Assembly (NCBI GenBank): GCA_031841125.1
Contig: CM063107.1
Span: 11,332,467-11,396,466 of the forward strand
From: Acanthococcus lagerstroemiae
Lineage: Eukaryota > Arthropoda > Insecta > Hemiptera > Eriococcidae
DNA length: 64,000 bases
Direction: 5' to 3'
The notes under the pieces were generated by a model. The model searched no databases, was not told where the DNA came from, and saw only the letters and a list, made by a program, of their open reading frames with translations. This document shows positions 1 through 14,000 of the stretch, in pieces (the stretch's first letter is position 1; every line of letters starts with the position of its first letter). A program made the position numbers and the translations under genes.

Positions 1-207
1 TATCAGTTTATTTTTGAGAAGTTTTAGGGTAAATCAGCGTTGAAAATTTTCAGCTTGTCTCCTTAGAAATTGCTCGGTAGAAAGTATTTTTTTATACTAG
101 TATTTATTTTCGAAACACTTACTCAACTAATGCTTAAAATGAGCATCTATTTGGCACTAGTTGATTACAGCCTGGCTGGAGTGTAAGCAAAGATGCCTGA
201 TCCTTAC

Positions 208-390
208 CTTTAGTTTCAAAACTCTTGCTTTTATCAGAGTATAATTTTTTTATTGCTTCTTCATGCTTTTCCAAAATTTGGACACCGTTTCTCCATATAA
301 AAACTTCGATAGTTGATCTCACGCGTTCACTTTTGATATCGACCTCACTGGTATCAACAAAATTTCCTTCCAAATCGATGGGACCTTCAT
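208..390 (-). CDS. Gene A exon, DEGPIDLEG segment (183 nt)
   Basis: The acceptor is the AG at 391-392 and the donor is gtaagg at 202-207. The frame is phase 1 in and phase 1 out, 61 codons. Joining the G that ends the previous exon gives an Asp codon, so the product reads D-EGPIDLEGNFVDTSEVDI and continues with a basic and acidic helix-like tail (VQILEKHEEAIKKL). Gene B has the matching exon at 52863-53039, with the same opening and the same VDT-EVDI and NGVQI blocks but two codons shorter. Codon-level conservation with differences at synonymous-looking positions argues for a translated exon. Function is unknown. Confidence 0.8.
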
Positions 391-3300
391 CTAACATAAA
401 TTATAAAACGTTCAATGTTAGCTCGTCATGTGTGTAAATGTGTACACAAAACACTCATTATAATTCGGTTCAACTGGGGGAAAGGTACTGGAAACAACAA
501 AAGTCGACAAGTACAAAATGGATGAGTAAGTCTAATTGGCGAGTAAGTTATATACGCAGTCTTACGAGATTACTGCGGTTTTCAGCTGTATATACTAATG
601 CGACTTCATAATGGAATTAATGGGTTAGATATTCTTCGAAAATATTGATATGTCAGTCTCCAGCAGTTATCTCACAAGCTATTAATGATGCGGCCTTTTT
701 TTGTCGTTGATAGATATAACTCAGTTCTACTTTTTCAAGCTTTCAGAAGAAAATTTAATCGACTTTTAATGGGTCAAAATAAGACTAAATATGCTCAAAT
801 GTCCGTCGGCATGGCTGTCCCTCGAACGGTTTTTCATTATTATTTTTTCCCTCTAAATTTTCAAGCTGTATATTAGAACAAACGGACAAGGTAGTGCTAC
901 TTTAAATGGATGAAGGAATCACAAGGTAATATTGAAATCGCATCTTCACAGGTGGGATTAAGTATGGCCAGCTTTAAAAATTGTCTTTCAATTTTTTGTC
1001 CATTGGCATGGCTCTTTTTCAACCACCATAGAACCAGGGGTTTCAATATTTTTTCATCGAAATTAATGGTCAAATTATATATTCTTATCAGAGCAATACG
1101 GTCCGCATATAAAATCCCGTTTTTTGTGACAAGACTTATGCATTCGCGTATTATTGTCTAAAATTAAGAGTTTAAAAAAAAAAAGTGTCATTCGGCATGG
1201 GCATCTTTATGCAACGATAGACGTTCACCATCCAAAAATAATTACGTCTAATTAATGGGTTATAGTATGCCTTTATCAACTGTCCATATAATTTTTTGCT
1301 TTGAAATCTACTAATTGACGGCAGAACACTTTTAGTTCGCTATTGTCTTTCGGCATGGACTTTTTGATGTTTCCTTCGGCATGGCACTTATCATTTTGAT
1401 TGCTATATGTCAAAATACAGAATCCCCTCACTGTCGGCCAACTCTTACCAATATGTTATACAGAACGCCTCTTAACGACTCCTATCAAAAAAAGTTCAAC
1501 CTATCCCCTACTTTCCTCCATGAAACATTTTTTTATCTCTCTATATACTAATTTTATTTTATTTACAACTTTGGGTAGGTGAGCCACCGCCAGCTACCCC
1601 GCCCATTTTAGGGCATAAGTTTCCGTTGTCTCTCTCTATACGTCTCGGTCTCTCGCTAATTGCACCCATCTTTCCTTCAAAACTTTGAAATCGTCCCTCC
1701 AGCGTAGTATTGGTCTCCCTCTTGTGCGTTTGTGGCCATACGGGGCCCAAAAGGTCGCGATATTGTGCCACTTTAAATTACTTTCTCTTGTCAGGTGGCC
1801 CGCGTATTTCCATTTCAGATTTCTAATGGTATATCCAATATACCTGAAATATCAACATTCTTGAAGAATGGCCCTAAAATGATGTACATGTGTTCGGAGT
1901 GAGTTTATCTTCTAAGAATGTAGAAATTATTTTGGTTCTTGCTCGTCCCTCAAATTATTTCACAATAAGCTGCGTACAATTCTCATACTCCACTCTTTAA
2001 ATCGACCCTCAGAATCTAAGAAATTACATTGATATTATAGTTCATTACACTTTGAAGCTTTTCCACCTAACCTATTTCTTATTGAGTGCCGATTTTCAAG
2101 CGGGCCTTATCGTACTACGAGTATAAGATATATTCATGAGCAGTAAGGTCCTCTTGAAACCCGATATTTATTTGTTAACGCGAGGCAAACCTCATATCAA
2201 ACATAAATTCAATGACTCGCAAAATTTAATAACTGTTATTCATACTACAGATAGTTCCGTAGAATCAATAAATTCAGACTTACCAATATTAATTTGAGCA
2301 AAGTACTGTTTCAAGTATTCTCGAACAGATCTTAATTTTTCATTATTCTTGTCCAGAAGTAAATCATGAGCACTCGCAAATGCGCGGCGTTCTATGTACA
2401 AACAAAACATGTTACTTATTTTTATTATGAAGTAGGTACTTGGACACTTGTATATTATCAAAAAGAAAAAAAAAAGGAAAAAAAAGAAGAAAAAAAGAGT
2501 TAAAACTTGTCAAGGTACCTATCTCAGGTTACTACTTTAGAATATCCCATATCATATTCTAAATCCGGTCCCGACTTTTGGGACCAAACAATCAAAGTTT
2601 AACTTTTTAAATGGGTTAAAATTGACTTACTTAGAGAAATTTAAACACATTTCAAAATAGAAGGTTTTCAGGTCGCTGATTTCGAAGGTCCTATTTAGAA
2701 TATCTGGATTTTCCCTCTTCAAATTTCAAAGACAGTGACGAATTTTTAAGGAGTCAGTAAGGGTTTTGGATTAAACCTTCAGGATTTTATTTTTAAGTAA
2801 ATACAGCCTAAGAGACCTAGTTGTACGTTGTCTCCATTTCTTTTTGTGTTAAAATAACAACTTAACCCCTCCGCCACCAAAAAATCAGTCACTGATTTCG
2901 GAATTCCTATTAGGATCTGGATCTTTCCTGTTCAAATTTCAATCGCAGTGTAACGAATCCTTGAGGGGTCAATGAGGGTTTTGGACCGAATAACCTACAG
3001 GATTTTATTTAGTAGGTACAGCCTAGAGGATACCTAATTGTACAATGCCTCCTCTGCTTTTGGTGTAAACATAAACATTTTTGCCTTCCGCCACTAAAAA
3101 ATCAGAGTATTTGTGAAAGCTTCATTGTTTATTTTATTTATATTTTTTTCCATTTTGCTTGCACGAAGAATATTTTTTGTTTTCAGAACCAAGCCATACA
3201 AACATGTTAAATTCTCTTCTGTACATACAGAAGAGAAATAAAATTTACTTGATCAGGAAAATCGAACATATTAGGTTACCGAAATACGGATCTATTGGAG

Positions 3301-6300
3301 CCGTAAAACGAAATTTTCTGCGCGATTCTGCATCGAACTGCATTCAGTTTTTGAAATCTAATTTTTTTTTTTTTCAAATTTGAATTCTCGGCCAGAACCA
3401 GGAAAAGAACAGAAGTTTAATGACATACTCGTACTCGACAACGAAGACCACGAAGAACCAGATACCTACTTTGTTTCTTATCCCAAATTGCTAATTTTTC
3501 GCATCTAAGTTTGAACCGTGTGAATCTAAATTTTGATGAAATATTCAAAATTGGTTGCACTAGAGAAATTCTAGATTCAATCATGTTCTTGACATTCCCC
3601 ATTAAAAAAAAATAAATAAATAAATAAAATAAAATAAAAAGTAGGTAGAACGTATAAGCCCCCTGTTGAAGACGATGACCGTCGTACTAAGCTCATTCAT
3701 ATCATATAGAGAGTTATAACCTGTTACTGTTATCTATGGTAATTATTTCGAACTCATTTAAATATTTTCATGTACCTAAGGTACCGTTTGTTGGACTTGC
3801 ACAAACTTACTAATTTTCTTTATCTCGACTGTATCGTCCAATGCTCCTGGCGCAGTCGGTAGGCTATCTTCAAGACGGTCCATTGTATCAAACAGGATTT
3901 TGATGTAGTCCTTCAAAACCAATATTGTTCTGACGAATGTGTCTGAAAATATAATTTGTACATCAAATTCAAGCTTCTCCTTTGCCATTAGGTTTTTAAT
4001 TACATATTCACATTTTGAAATGGACGCGATATTCAACAAAAGGGAACCAACTAGCAGAATCCGCTTTTGAGAACACGTGATTCGAAGTTCAAGAGTCATG
4101 TAGAAACTATATATGACATAGCGTTTACTGATAAGCTTTTTTCAACGTGAGTACACATTTTTGAATCGGGAGCCCAATTTTAAAAAATTCTACTTTTTAT
4201 GCTATTTCCAACGATACTAATAACTCATTTTGTTTACAAATGTTGGTTGGTTCCCTTTCGTTGAATAACGTCCAAATATGTTCAGATTATTCTAGCATAT
4301 TTTATCAAGTGCGAGTGAAATTTCAGAATTCGATAAAATATAAGTGCGAATTTGACTCGAGCAGAATAGTTACTGCTTGCACTTCCAAGTGAAATTGGAA
4401 CTTATTGTAAATAATTAGTCCAGACAGTCATCTTTGGAAACGTACGGCTTGACTTATCATTGCGGATATTTCGAAAATACTGCACGTCTTCTATAAAAAA
4501 ATAAAATAAAACCGGAAAAATAGCGAAATTAGTGCACATAGTTTCATCTCGTTCTTGCTAACTCAATACTTTTCATTTCCACGGCTGAGTAACTTAATTA
4601 GTCACAAATTTGCTCTTACTGTTTTTTACTTTGTTCAGGAAAACATAACAAGGTGATTTAAAATGAACCAAAACAGATCCACATTTTGATGATATTTTCT
4701 CGTCGATGGGATACAAAGACTCCATTTCTGGACCTACAGCAACAGTTCAGATTTGTATTCATAGGTAATTCACAAGAGTTCGAGCAGATACTCTCCTATA
4801 GTAGGTTGGTATATTTATAGGTTGGTTATATTCAAATAGGAGTAAACGAAACAGAGTTGATGGAATGTAAGATGAAGGTTATAGGTATATATTAAAATTA
4901 TATAATTCTTATAAATATATTGTACTTGAAGACAGTGCCCATTTTGGCGGATCCAGGGGCATTAGAAATATGGTATCCACCCTTTTCGGCCAATATAACG
5001 ATACTAAATTCAGAATTATACCCGCTTTTTCCACTTTTTTTTCAGCGAATGAACTTGAACTCATCAAACAAGCACTCTCAGAAAGCGCCCGAGAGCAAAT
5101 AGGGCATTGCTCCCCTGAGCTGACCTGTTAATCTTTTGAAAGGTTTCATGTTCTAAATTCGGGCGCCAAAATCATAATGAAGAACTATTGTTTCATCAAC
5201 TTATAAACTGAAATTTGAAATAAAAAATTATAATGTTGCCAGACCCCCAATGAACCCAGTGGTTAGCTGTGGGGCTGATTGCTGATAATAATTCTAAAAT
5301 CTTGTTTCTTACCTGCTAAATTATATAATCGACATTTCAGAAAACTGTGGTAATATAAAGCTGAAAGGTACACTGTGTAGGTCGCTTTGATAAAATCTTG
5401 CTTGAATTTGTCCATTATACCGATTTCGCGTAGTTCATGTTTGTCTGGGACTGAAACATAGGTAATACTTACATAACAGATACTTTCCGTGAAACATAGG
5501 TATCTCTGGTTAAGAAGGGTTATTAATGTCTTTAGGAGAGTACAGAATATTGTAGGTATGTACCCCCTCAAAAATGGAATAATAAAATAAAATTAAAAAC
5601 ATAAAAAAACTGTTTAACAAGTTTATGAGGCACCTTTTAAGAGTTTAGAGATTTACAAGATTTTTGGAGGTGTACAAGATTTTTTGCTTCTTACCTCCAC
5701 TTTTAAAAGACAAAAAGGACTTTTTCCTTCTTTTTTTCTTACCTACTTGTCTACTTACTAAATTTTAAATATTTGTAGCCCCATAAAAAAAAAGAACTTC
5801 TGAAGCCACTGAGAAGGGTTGGCGTCCTATTGTTATGTTCGCATAATACTGTAAAGCATCACATTCATTTCTGATATATCTGAAGTTTCGTGCTCAAGTA
5901 GAATTTTTAAAGTTTCGTCCGAATCTAGCATTATGCTCCATAAGTAGAGTTGAGAAGAACTCATCAACGAATTGATAAGTGGACTTACCCCATTTCAAAG
6001 ATGAGCTGAAAAGAGCACTTTTTGACCATAAATCAAGTCTGGACTCTCTTCTCCGTATTGTTCTACTCATGAAGTCATATTTTTAATTCATCAGCTCGTA
6101 TTCCAACTTTTTAATTTATCAACTCATTCAGTGAGTCAGTGACTTATACCTTTACTCAGTACGTTGTTATAACTCTTCAAACTTATTCCAACTCATCAAC
6201 TTCAAAGACGTAGATAGCTCCATCATACGGGTAAGGGTCTAAAATGTGTTTTTCTCTGTCCTGTCTGACACTTTATATCTTCCTCTATGATTTGCCTTAC

Positions 6301-9300
6301 ATAAATCCTGAAAAAACTTTTTTTTTTTTTTTTTTTACTAGGTAGTCCAGACTCTCACGAGCCCCTCCCTTACCTATACTTGTGGAGTTGATAACTTATA
6401 AACTTATCCTAACTGGTTTCAACTCATCTAGTTAGTTGATAACTCATCAAAGTTATTCTAAAACTCCGACTACAATTTAATTCATTTGATAGTTAACACA
6501 TTAACTTTATTCAGTAAACTAATGACTCAACAAACCAGTTCCAACTGTTCAAGTCATTTGAGAGTTGAGCTGATAACTTAAGAGACTATTTTCCAATTCG
6601 TCAACTCACTCAAACTTATTTGAACCAATTTGGTGAGTTGGTAACTCATTAATTTTACTGAAGAGGTTTGAAACTTATCAGCTCAGTAAATGTTATGTCT
6701 TTATAAGATTACTGGTGTGGATTGAATTGAATCTATTGTATGTACATTTTACACAGTTAACACAGACTTGACTCATTTCAAACTGAGTTTAATAGGTACT
6801 CATTTAAAAAGCTAAAAACTCATTTACTGATCATGTTGACTCTTTGTGGCATACATAAAGTTGACCATTAACGGGTTTGCAGTTCTCGTATGTGGGTCAT
6901 TCTCCAGACACTGGGAATATTTTATTACCAGGAGAGTTTGAACCCTAACTTCCGATTTTTCCATTTCATTTGATATTTTTTGGGAGGGGGAGTTGGTTGT
7001 TTTGTTTTGGGTTACATAATAACATCCGCGCAACAAACTCCACCAATCCAATTCATCAGATAGGACAATTACTATCTTTTGAATGGAAAAACCAAACGGA
7101 GGTTTCCATCGTCGTGGATGTTACCATTGTTTCAGTACTTGTCATATTATTTTAAATTTCTGTTCCAATCCCCCCCACCCCCTTAAAAAGTGATATTATT
7201 ATTCAGAAAGAAAGTTCGGAAGTATATGTTAAAAAGTTCAATTTGCTGTCAGTGACTTCACATTTCTAGAAGGGATAGCGTAAGATTCTGTTACCAAGGT
7301 TTTCGGCCTATTATCTTGGTCAATCTTTGATTGGTGCAAAGATATGTGTCTTATTCATTTTTCAGTGTAACAAATGGCAATACTGGTACAATTTCGATTC
7401 CTGAATACGATCCAGGTACCAGATATTGTGGTCTTCGGCGCATGTGATAGCATAATTTTCAAAAATTCCCTAGGAAAGGAAATTCTAGAAGTAAGTTTGT
7501 TCGTAGTCACAGATGTGTTTTCGCCATGGACAAGATTTCGTCCCCCCTCCTCCCCCCCTAAATTTTAATGTTCCTGTTCTGAAAATTTATTGGATATTCT
7601 TCACTGGGCATAAACTAAGTTGGGGGAAGTCTAACAAAAGAAGCAACGCCGCCTTCATACACATATTTTCAGTTTCTGAAGAATGACCTATTATGCCAAA
7701 GAGTTAGATCACAACTGACTCATTTTAAAATGAGTTTGGCTGACCTCTGTCCATCAGATGGCGTGGTGAGACGTATTGCGATGTACGCATGCCAAAGTGG
7801 CCCCTGAGATACCGCATCCTTGGTCCCGGAAACTACTCTTTCGAGTATCGCATCAGTGGCCGGAGGGACGCTTTGAAGCCGGTCCGAGCCCCCCATTTCA
7901 CTGTTCCGCTTCCGGTGCGCGCTGCCCTGTGAGGGCCACCATGGGGTCCCCTACTGACCGAGGTTAACGCTCCATGCATTAACCTGGAATTTGGGTTCCC
8001 ACAGCCGGACGCGCTTCCTCTTCACTCACTCCTCACCTCCTCGTCTTGGTACGAGTGACGACAGGGATACAAATTTGTCTAACTTTGAAAGTATGCAGGG
8101 GTAGGATTTCACTTATTTTTTGGATTTTGAATACACATGGATTTTTTTTCCACTTAATGTGACACTAAAATTATAAAAAGTATGAACTTTGGTAGAATAA
8201 TATTTACATAATAATAGTGAATCGACCCCCACCCCTTTCAAGCAAAATACATGCGCTGAGTGTAACAGAAGTTTTGCGGTAATAACTATGAAAATCCCGG
8301 TAAATTAATCACTGACGTTCAGCAATTTTATGTACTCTTCAGTCAATAATTATGGTCACAACTATTGCAATTCTATCAAAATTTAGTACAACTGTAGTTA
8401 ACTACGTATTACCAAAATTTAGTGAGACTTGTATGTACAGTTGGTGAACATCAGCAATGGCAGTGGGATATTTTTAGGGGTAGGGGTGAGGGGAGGGTGA
8501 AGAATTAAAAATTTAGGTCAATACAAGAAAACTGTTCATTTTGTCTTTCAAATATTCAAAAGTAACAAGCAAAAAATTTTGTAAATCTCCGAAAATTTTG
8601 TTAACCTCGTCTCGGAAATTTTTCAAGCACTTCAAATTTTTTTGTGAAGTGAGGAGAAACGAATGATATTCCACTCCCATGTTTTCGAGGATACAATACC
8701 CCTTGTACTCTCTCATTTTGTTGCTAACGTCAGAGACAGTTCTTGTTATATTTTTGAGATTTCGACTGTTTACACATATTGCTTTATTTTTTGACATTTG
8801 ATACCAATTAACATTTCCCTTTCGGATTTTAATAAGGATTTAATGGTTCTTTACGATCCACAATATGAGTGATGTTCTTGTAGATAGCTTTAAAAACTGA
8901 AATTTTCTCATGCATGCAATATTTTGGTATTTTGATGGCGTTCCTTCGAAACTCAACATAAGCCGTTCTGAAGCAAAGTACCTGTAACTAGTAATCCCTA
9001 CTCATAACCCGGAAGAACGAAATGTACTTTTAATAATTGTCCATAAACGAATTCTAGTATATCGTTTGGAGTATTTGAATCCCTTTACTTTCTGACCAAT
9101 TAATCATGATCTTAAAAAGCTTCGTAACTTTTGTTGAGGTGCAAATTTACTACATTCACATTGTTCCACGTTGTTTATTAAGCCTCACGAAAGAAGGAAA
9201 AAGTTGGCCGACTTCACTCCAAGCGGAGGCAAAGTCTAACTAATAAGCGTTTTTTGCAGTTCCTTTTGTGAGATGATCAAAAAGATGCTGGGTGATTTTA

Positions 9301-10988
9301 CCAACCGTATCCAGAGTCGTAGCAACATGGAGATGGGCACAACATCCCACATGCTATTTGAAATACTTTTCTTCGGAAGGATTCAATAGTAATTTCTTAT
9401 ACTGTCGAAATTTCTGCTGTTCATCCCTCCCTTTTAGACTGAAAAAAAAACAACAAGAAAACTAACTATGTCCCTGACTGGACCCTGAAAAGCAAGTGAA
9501 TAGGCAATATTCACTTGGTTACATGATTCAATTTTCTTGTGAAAGACTGATCTTAGGTAGGGACCCGAATGAGGCCTAGTTCCCTAATAAGACCCAATGT
9601 ACAAATTTCGTAGGGTATGATTGCTATCATGTGTGGTAACTTTAAACGGATTGTACACCTAGGTGGCTTCCGAACATAAGAGAACCGGGGTAGACCACTG
9701 TGCCTTGACTAGCTCTTGGGTCACAGGGCGTGCAGGATACGTACCACGGAGCGTTTTGATTCGGGTCTCGGGAGGGAAGTCTTTCGAGGTGACCTAGGAA
9801 TACCTCGTCAGTCGGGAAACTGCCGTACCTCCACCTTACAGGGAGTGCAAATAAAAGAAAGACGTGGGGACACGAAACGCTTACTTTATTTACAGGGTAC
9901 AGCACGGTGATGAGATGCGAGAGACGCTTGGTGGATCACGGTGAGCGAGTAGTTCGGTGATCGGATCCGGAGCACGTCTTGAGGGTATAACACAAAGCGG
10001 AGTAGAAAAACGAGAAAATTTGGCATTAACCGAAATTACTAATTTTACTTCCAAAAAACAAACTAGATGGCGCTAGGAAATGACAGGAAAAATAAGATAG
10101 GTGGCGTTAGGAGACGATGGGAAAACGAAAAACAAGTGAGCTTAAAAGCCACAGCGGAAAAGTTGGGAAAAGGTAAGGGGAATTTTTGGAAGAGGAAACG
10201 ACTTTGTGACATTCGGTCATATCCACAAAACCGAAGTGTCAGGATACCACACATGTAACCAAGTGGTAGATATTGTTGCTTGTGCCTCTGGCAACACTGT
10301 GCACATGGAACTGATGATTTGAAAGTTAGAAACGAAAAATATTCGTCGAAATCTTAAATGTTGGCCGAAAATCATGTCGAAGCGTGGTAAGTTGTTGAAA
10401 TTACAAATAATCAAATACCAAAATGTAGTATACGTAATGGCGAAAGAATCTTGAATTGGGAGTCCATCATGACATGAGAAATTCACTTCCAAAAAAGATA
10501 AGTAAAAAGCACCTCATTAGGCCTATGATATAAAATGAATTTTTTTCCTTTATTTCAGGCCAAATTTACGCCGAAATGTATCTCACGATTCCGGATCAAT
10601 TTTTTGTGGAAGACGATCAAATATTCGTAAAGGGTTTTCTCTTGTCTGTGAAAAGAGGACGTCATTATTTTGCCGAACAGTCGGATTTTTCGTTCAACTC
10701 CGAAATCATATTATTTTCAAATTCTTTAACCTCTTTCTTACTTTATTACATTCAAATACTCATTTTTGTTACTCATAACCTCATTAAACAATTATTTCGA
10801 ACTTTTCAACGTTTTTTAAAGCAAAAAGCAGCTCCAGCCTTTAGGTTGCAGGTCGGGCCTTATTTCGGTACACGTGTTCCTAATAAGGCCTGACGGCATA
10901 TTTTTTTGAAATAAAGATTAGAGAGTGAGTGAGCATCACAGAGAGATTTCAATATGGTGTCAGGTTATGAGTTATTGGGTTTACTTGC

Positions 10989-11037
<49 letters not shown>

Positions 11038-14000
11038 GACCTAAAAGGCAATAATACTCGTACTAGATTTTTACGATGCGGGCCCTATTAAGCACACTTA
11101 CCTTAGTTTGAACCTAAAGAAGTATAAAAAGTAGGGGTAGATCACTGTCTCCACTTGACGATGACACTTATTCGTATTACTTACTCATATAATTTCTTAC
11201 TTTTAAAGAGGTCCAAAAGAAACATTGCCGAAACAACTTCCAGTTCAGTGGTAACTGAAATGAGATACAGAAGGTACATTATTTCATGTTTTCATTCTCA
11301 ATTCTTACGTGTAGATTTATAGTATAAAAATATAAATAATCGGTGATTTTTATAACAGCTTTTTCGTCGGTGTGCCTTTCGAAAATCGGTGCATTTTATT
11401 GTGCGAATACGAAGTCTGAAACTATAAACCAAAATAGAATCATATTGAGAAGTAGTCGTACCAAGGGCTAAAATATAACATAGTACATTGGAAACTAATA
11501 CATGGATTATAACCTCATATGATCCCCAAAACTTTTATTTTTCTCTTAAATTTAATCCTATTTCTAGCTAAGGCTCTCACCTACTTAAGAGTCGGAAAAA
11601 GTGAGACATATAATGAGACACAAAAAATCATTATGATGTTTCGAGAACCTTTGGCTTTAAATATACGAGTATGTATACAATTAGTCTATTTTTTGCATAA
11701 AATTTTTTGTCCATTTTTTTTTTTTTCTAATTCATAAATTACGATTCCAAGTTTCGCGTCGTGGTTCGTGAATAGCAAGAACAATGATAAATGATTATAC
11801 AAACATGAAATTATAAAACATTTGAACATGGAACGAGCTTGTTATTTACCAAGTGTGCGTCTCGATAAACTACGCGATGTGCAGGATTTCACTTTTTATA
11901 AAATATTTGTAGAATTTTAAAACACCTGAAAATATTTGAGTTTAAATGCTGTCTTTGCCACCAATATACTCGTAATTCTTCAATACAGGTGATATATGTA
12001 TTATCTATTCTAAGTGACGTCAAAACTTCATCATCCAGCGAGTAGACAAAAAAATTTTGAAAAATTGCTCAGTTATTGTCGCTTATGGAAGAAACCACTG
12101 TTACAATGTTTCTGCACAGAAATGCTTTATAGTTGCTGTACTAAGTTTTTCCTACAAATTGAAACCTTTATCAAAATATGGAGACTAGATCTAAATTACA
12201 GATTTTCAATAGAATTTATTCGATAATTTTACCCTTCCTCTAAAATTAAATTCATAAAAATCGAAATAAAAATAGAAATAACTAAGTTCAATATTGCTTT
12301 TTATTTTTAAGCAAAATTTTGTAAATCAAATTTAAAAATTACTAAAACCGGCTACACACTTCTCATATTTCCTATTTCATGCAGCGTTTCAAGGTGTTTC
12401 ACGAAAAAGAAAATGAAATGGGAAACATTCCTCTGCACACTTTTTGCCATTTTCCTGAAATTTTGATTTTCTACAGTTTCCTGAAATCATGGCGAAAAAC
12501 CCCAGGGCTGCGAAAAATATTTAGTCGCGGCATCCAGTGTACCTAGTACTCGTTTTGGGGATGAATGATGTTTTCGTGTTGAGTGGTATTGTGTAATGTG
12601 TATGTTATTTTGTACGTTTGTGGATGAGAGATGAAGACACAGTTATTGCTCCTGCAATTATAATCACATCCTCACAAGAAAGGAGACCAGTAGGACCCAA
12701 AAAGAAAATAAGATAATGGAGTACTTCACGATCTCTCACCTCATGCACCAAATCCGTCCATTTTTCTTCAATTACTTGGCCTCAATCTTTTTCTCAGGAA
12801 TTAGATTTATGGAGACAACGCTGGACCACAAGTACCACAACATCCAACCCGAAAACATCAAAACGTTATTGTAGATGCTCACACTCTTACCTATCTCAAC
12901 AGCAAGGGCAGAAAGATCATTTTCAAGCCTACGAAGACTAAAAACGTACTTGCGCTCGACGATGCACGAAGCCCGCCTGAATGGTCACAAAAATTTGGAA
13001 ATAGATACGAATTCAGTAATTCATCATTTCTCCACAATGAAGCCAAGAAGAATGGGACTGGGTGACTGGGGTTGCATGAATTTCAAGTTTCGTTTTTATT
13101 ACATTTTGAGCAATAATTTTCGAAATACCTACCTACTTATCGTTTTTTATTTTGTGAAAGTTTTGTTTTCGTTCATCAATTTTATTTTTATCAATACAAT
13201 GCGTTTTGCATTTTTCATTTGCCCTTTATGAAAGAATATCTTAACACATTTGAATTTTAGCACCGCCCCCCTCCGGAAAATTCTAACCACGCTACTTTTT
13301 TTTTGCTACAGTAAATTTAAGGCAACTCGATAAAAAAAAAGAAAAAAAGAAATTTGGCTTGGCCGTCTCCTTGCAAAAATTTTGGCTACGCTACTGGCGG
13401 GCCTTATTTAGGTATTTTCCTCATACGTGACCTGGAATCATGAAATGTGCCTCTGGTGTCAAAAAATCATTTTTCACTTTCTTGACAATTATTAATAAAA
13501 AAATCACGTTCTTTCGAATGAAATAAATCTCAGCTTCCCATCTTCATTAGTTTTTCAAAAACTGCATTTAAAAATTACGTCAAAAATTTGAAAGCATCCG
13601 TTTACATGGCGTTGTGTGAAACGGGCCTATGGGAATGATATATAACAAGAACTCAAAACGCGGTTGTCATAGCAAAGTGTAAACGCACCATGTGCGCACC
13701 TCTACCACCATTCTATCTTTACACTCGTTTATCTTGAAAACATTTTTTTGCATGACAGGCACATTTCATGATTCCAGGTCACATACATGACATCCCTGGA
13801 GGAAAAGGATCTGTGCGCAAAAAAGAAAAAGCATTTTTGTAATAACAACTGTTTTAGACTAAACTTTGGCCGCTCTTTCACGTGGTGTTGTCGAAAAAAT
13901 TCTAAAAAATTTTCCTAAACTGCTGTAAGTCTTCAAAGTTGAGTGTCTCGTAACGTGAAAACACTATTAATTTTGTTCATCTGCTCTTTTGTAAAATTTA

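Noticed and set aside
5985..6070. Gene A exon before the gtaagt at 5983-5988
   Set aside because: An open frame ends in phase 1, but no acceptor gives a phase-1 start and the sequence belongs to the AACTCATCA repeat tract.
9365..9440. 72-nt exon after a strong tttttttttcag acceptor
   Set aside because: The open frame (LKGRDEQQKFRQYKKLLLNP) is phase 2 to 2, contrary to every other exon, and the acceptor tract is partly a homopolymer. Left out of the gene model.
10067..10258. 63-aa ORFs on both strands at the LTR end
   Set aside because: They lie inside the solo LTR, run across its boundary and have no conserved content.
11090..11103. 12-nt microexon GTTCAAACTAAG of gene A
   Set aside because: Good AG and GT borders, but in the phase 1 used by all other exons it contains a TAA stop.
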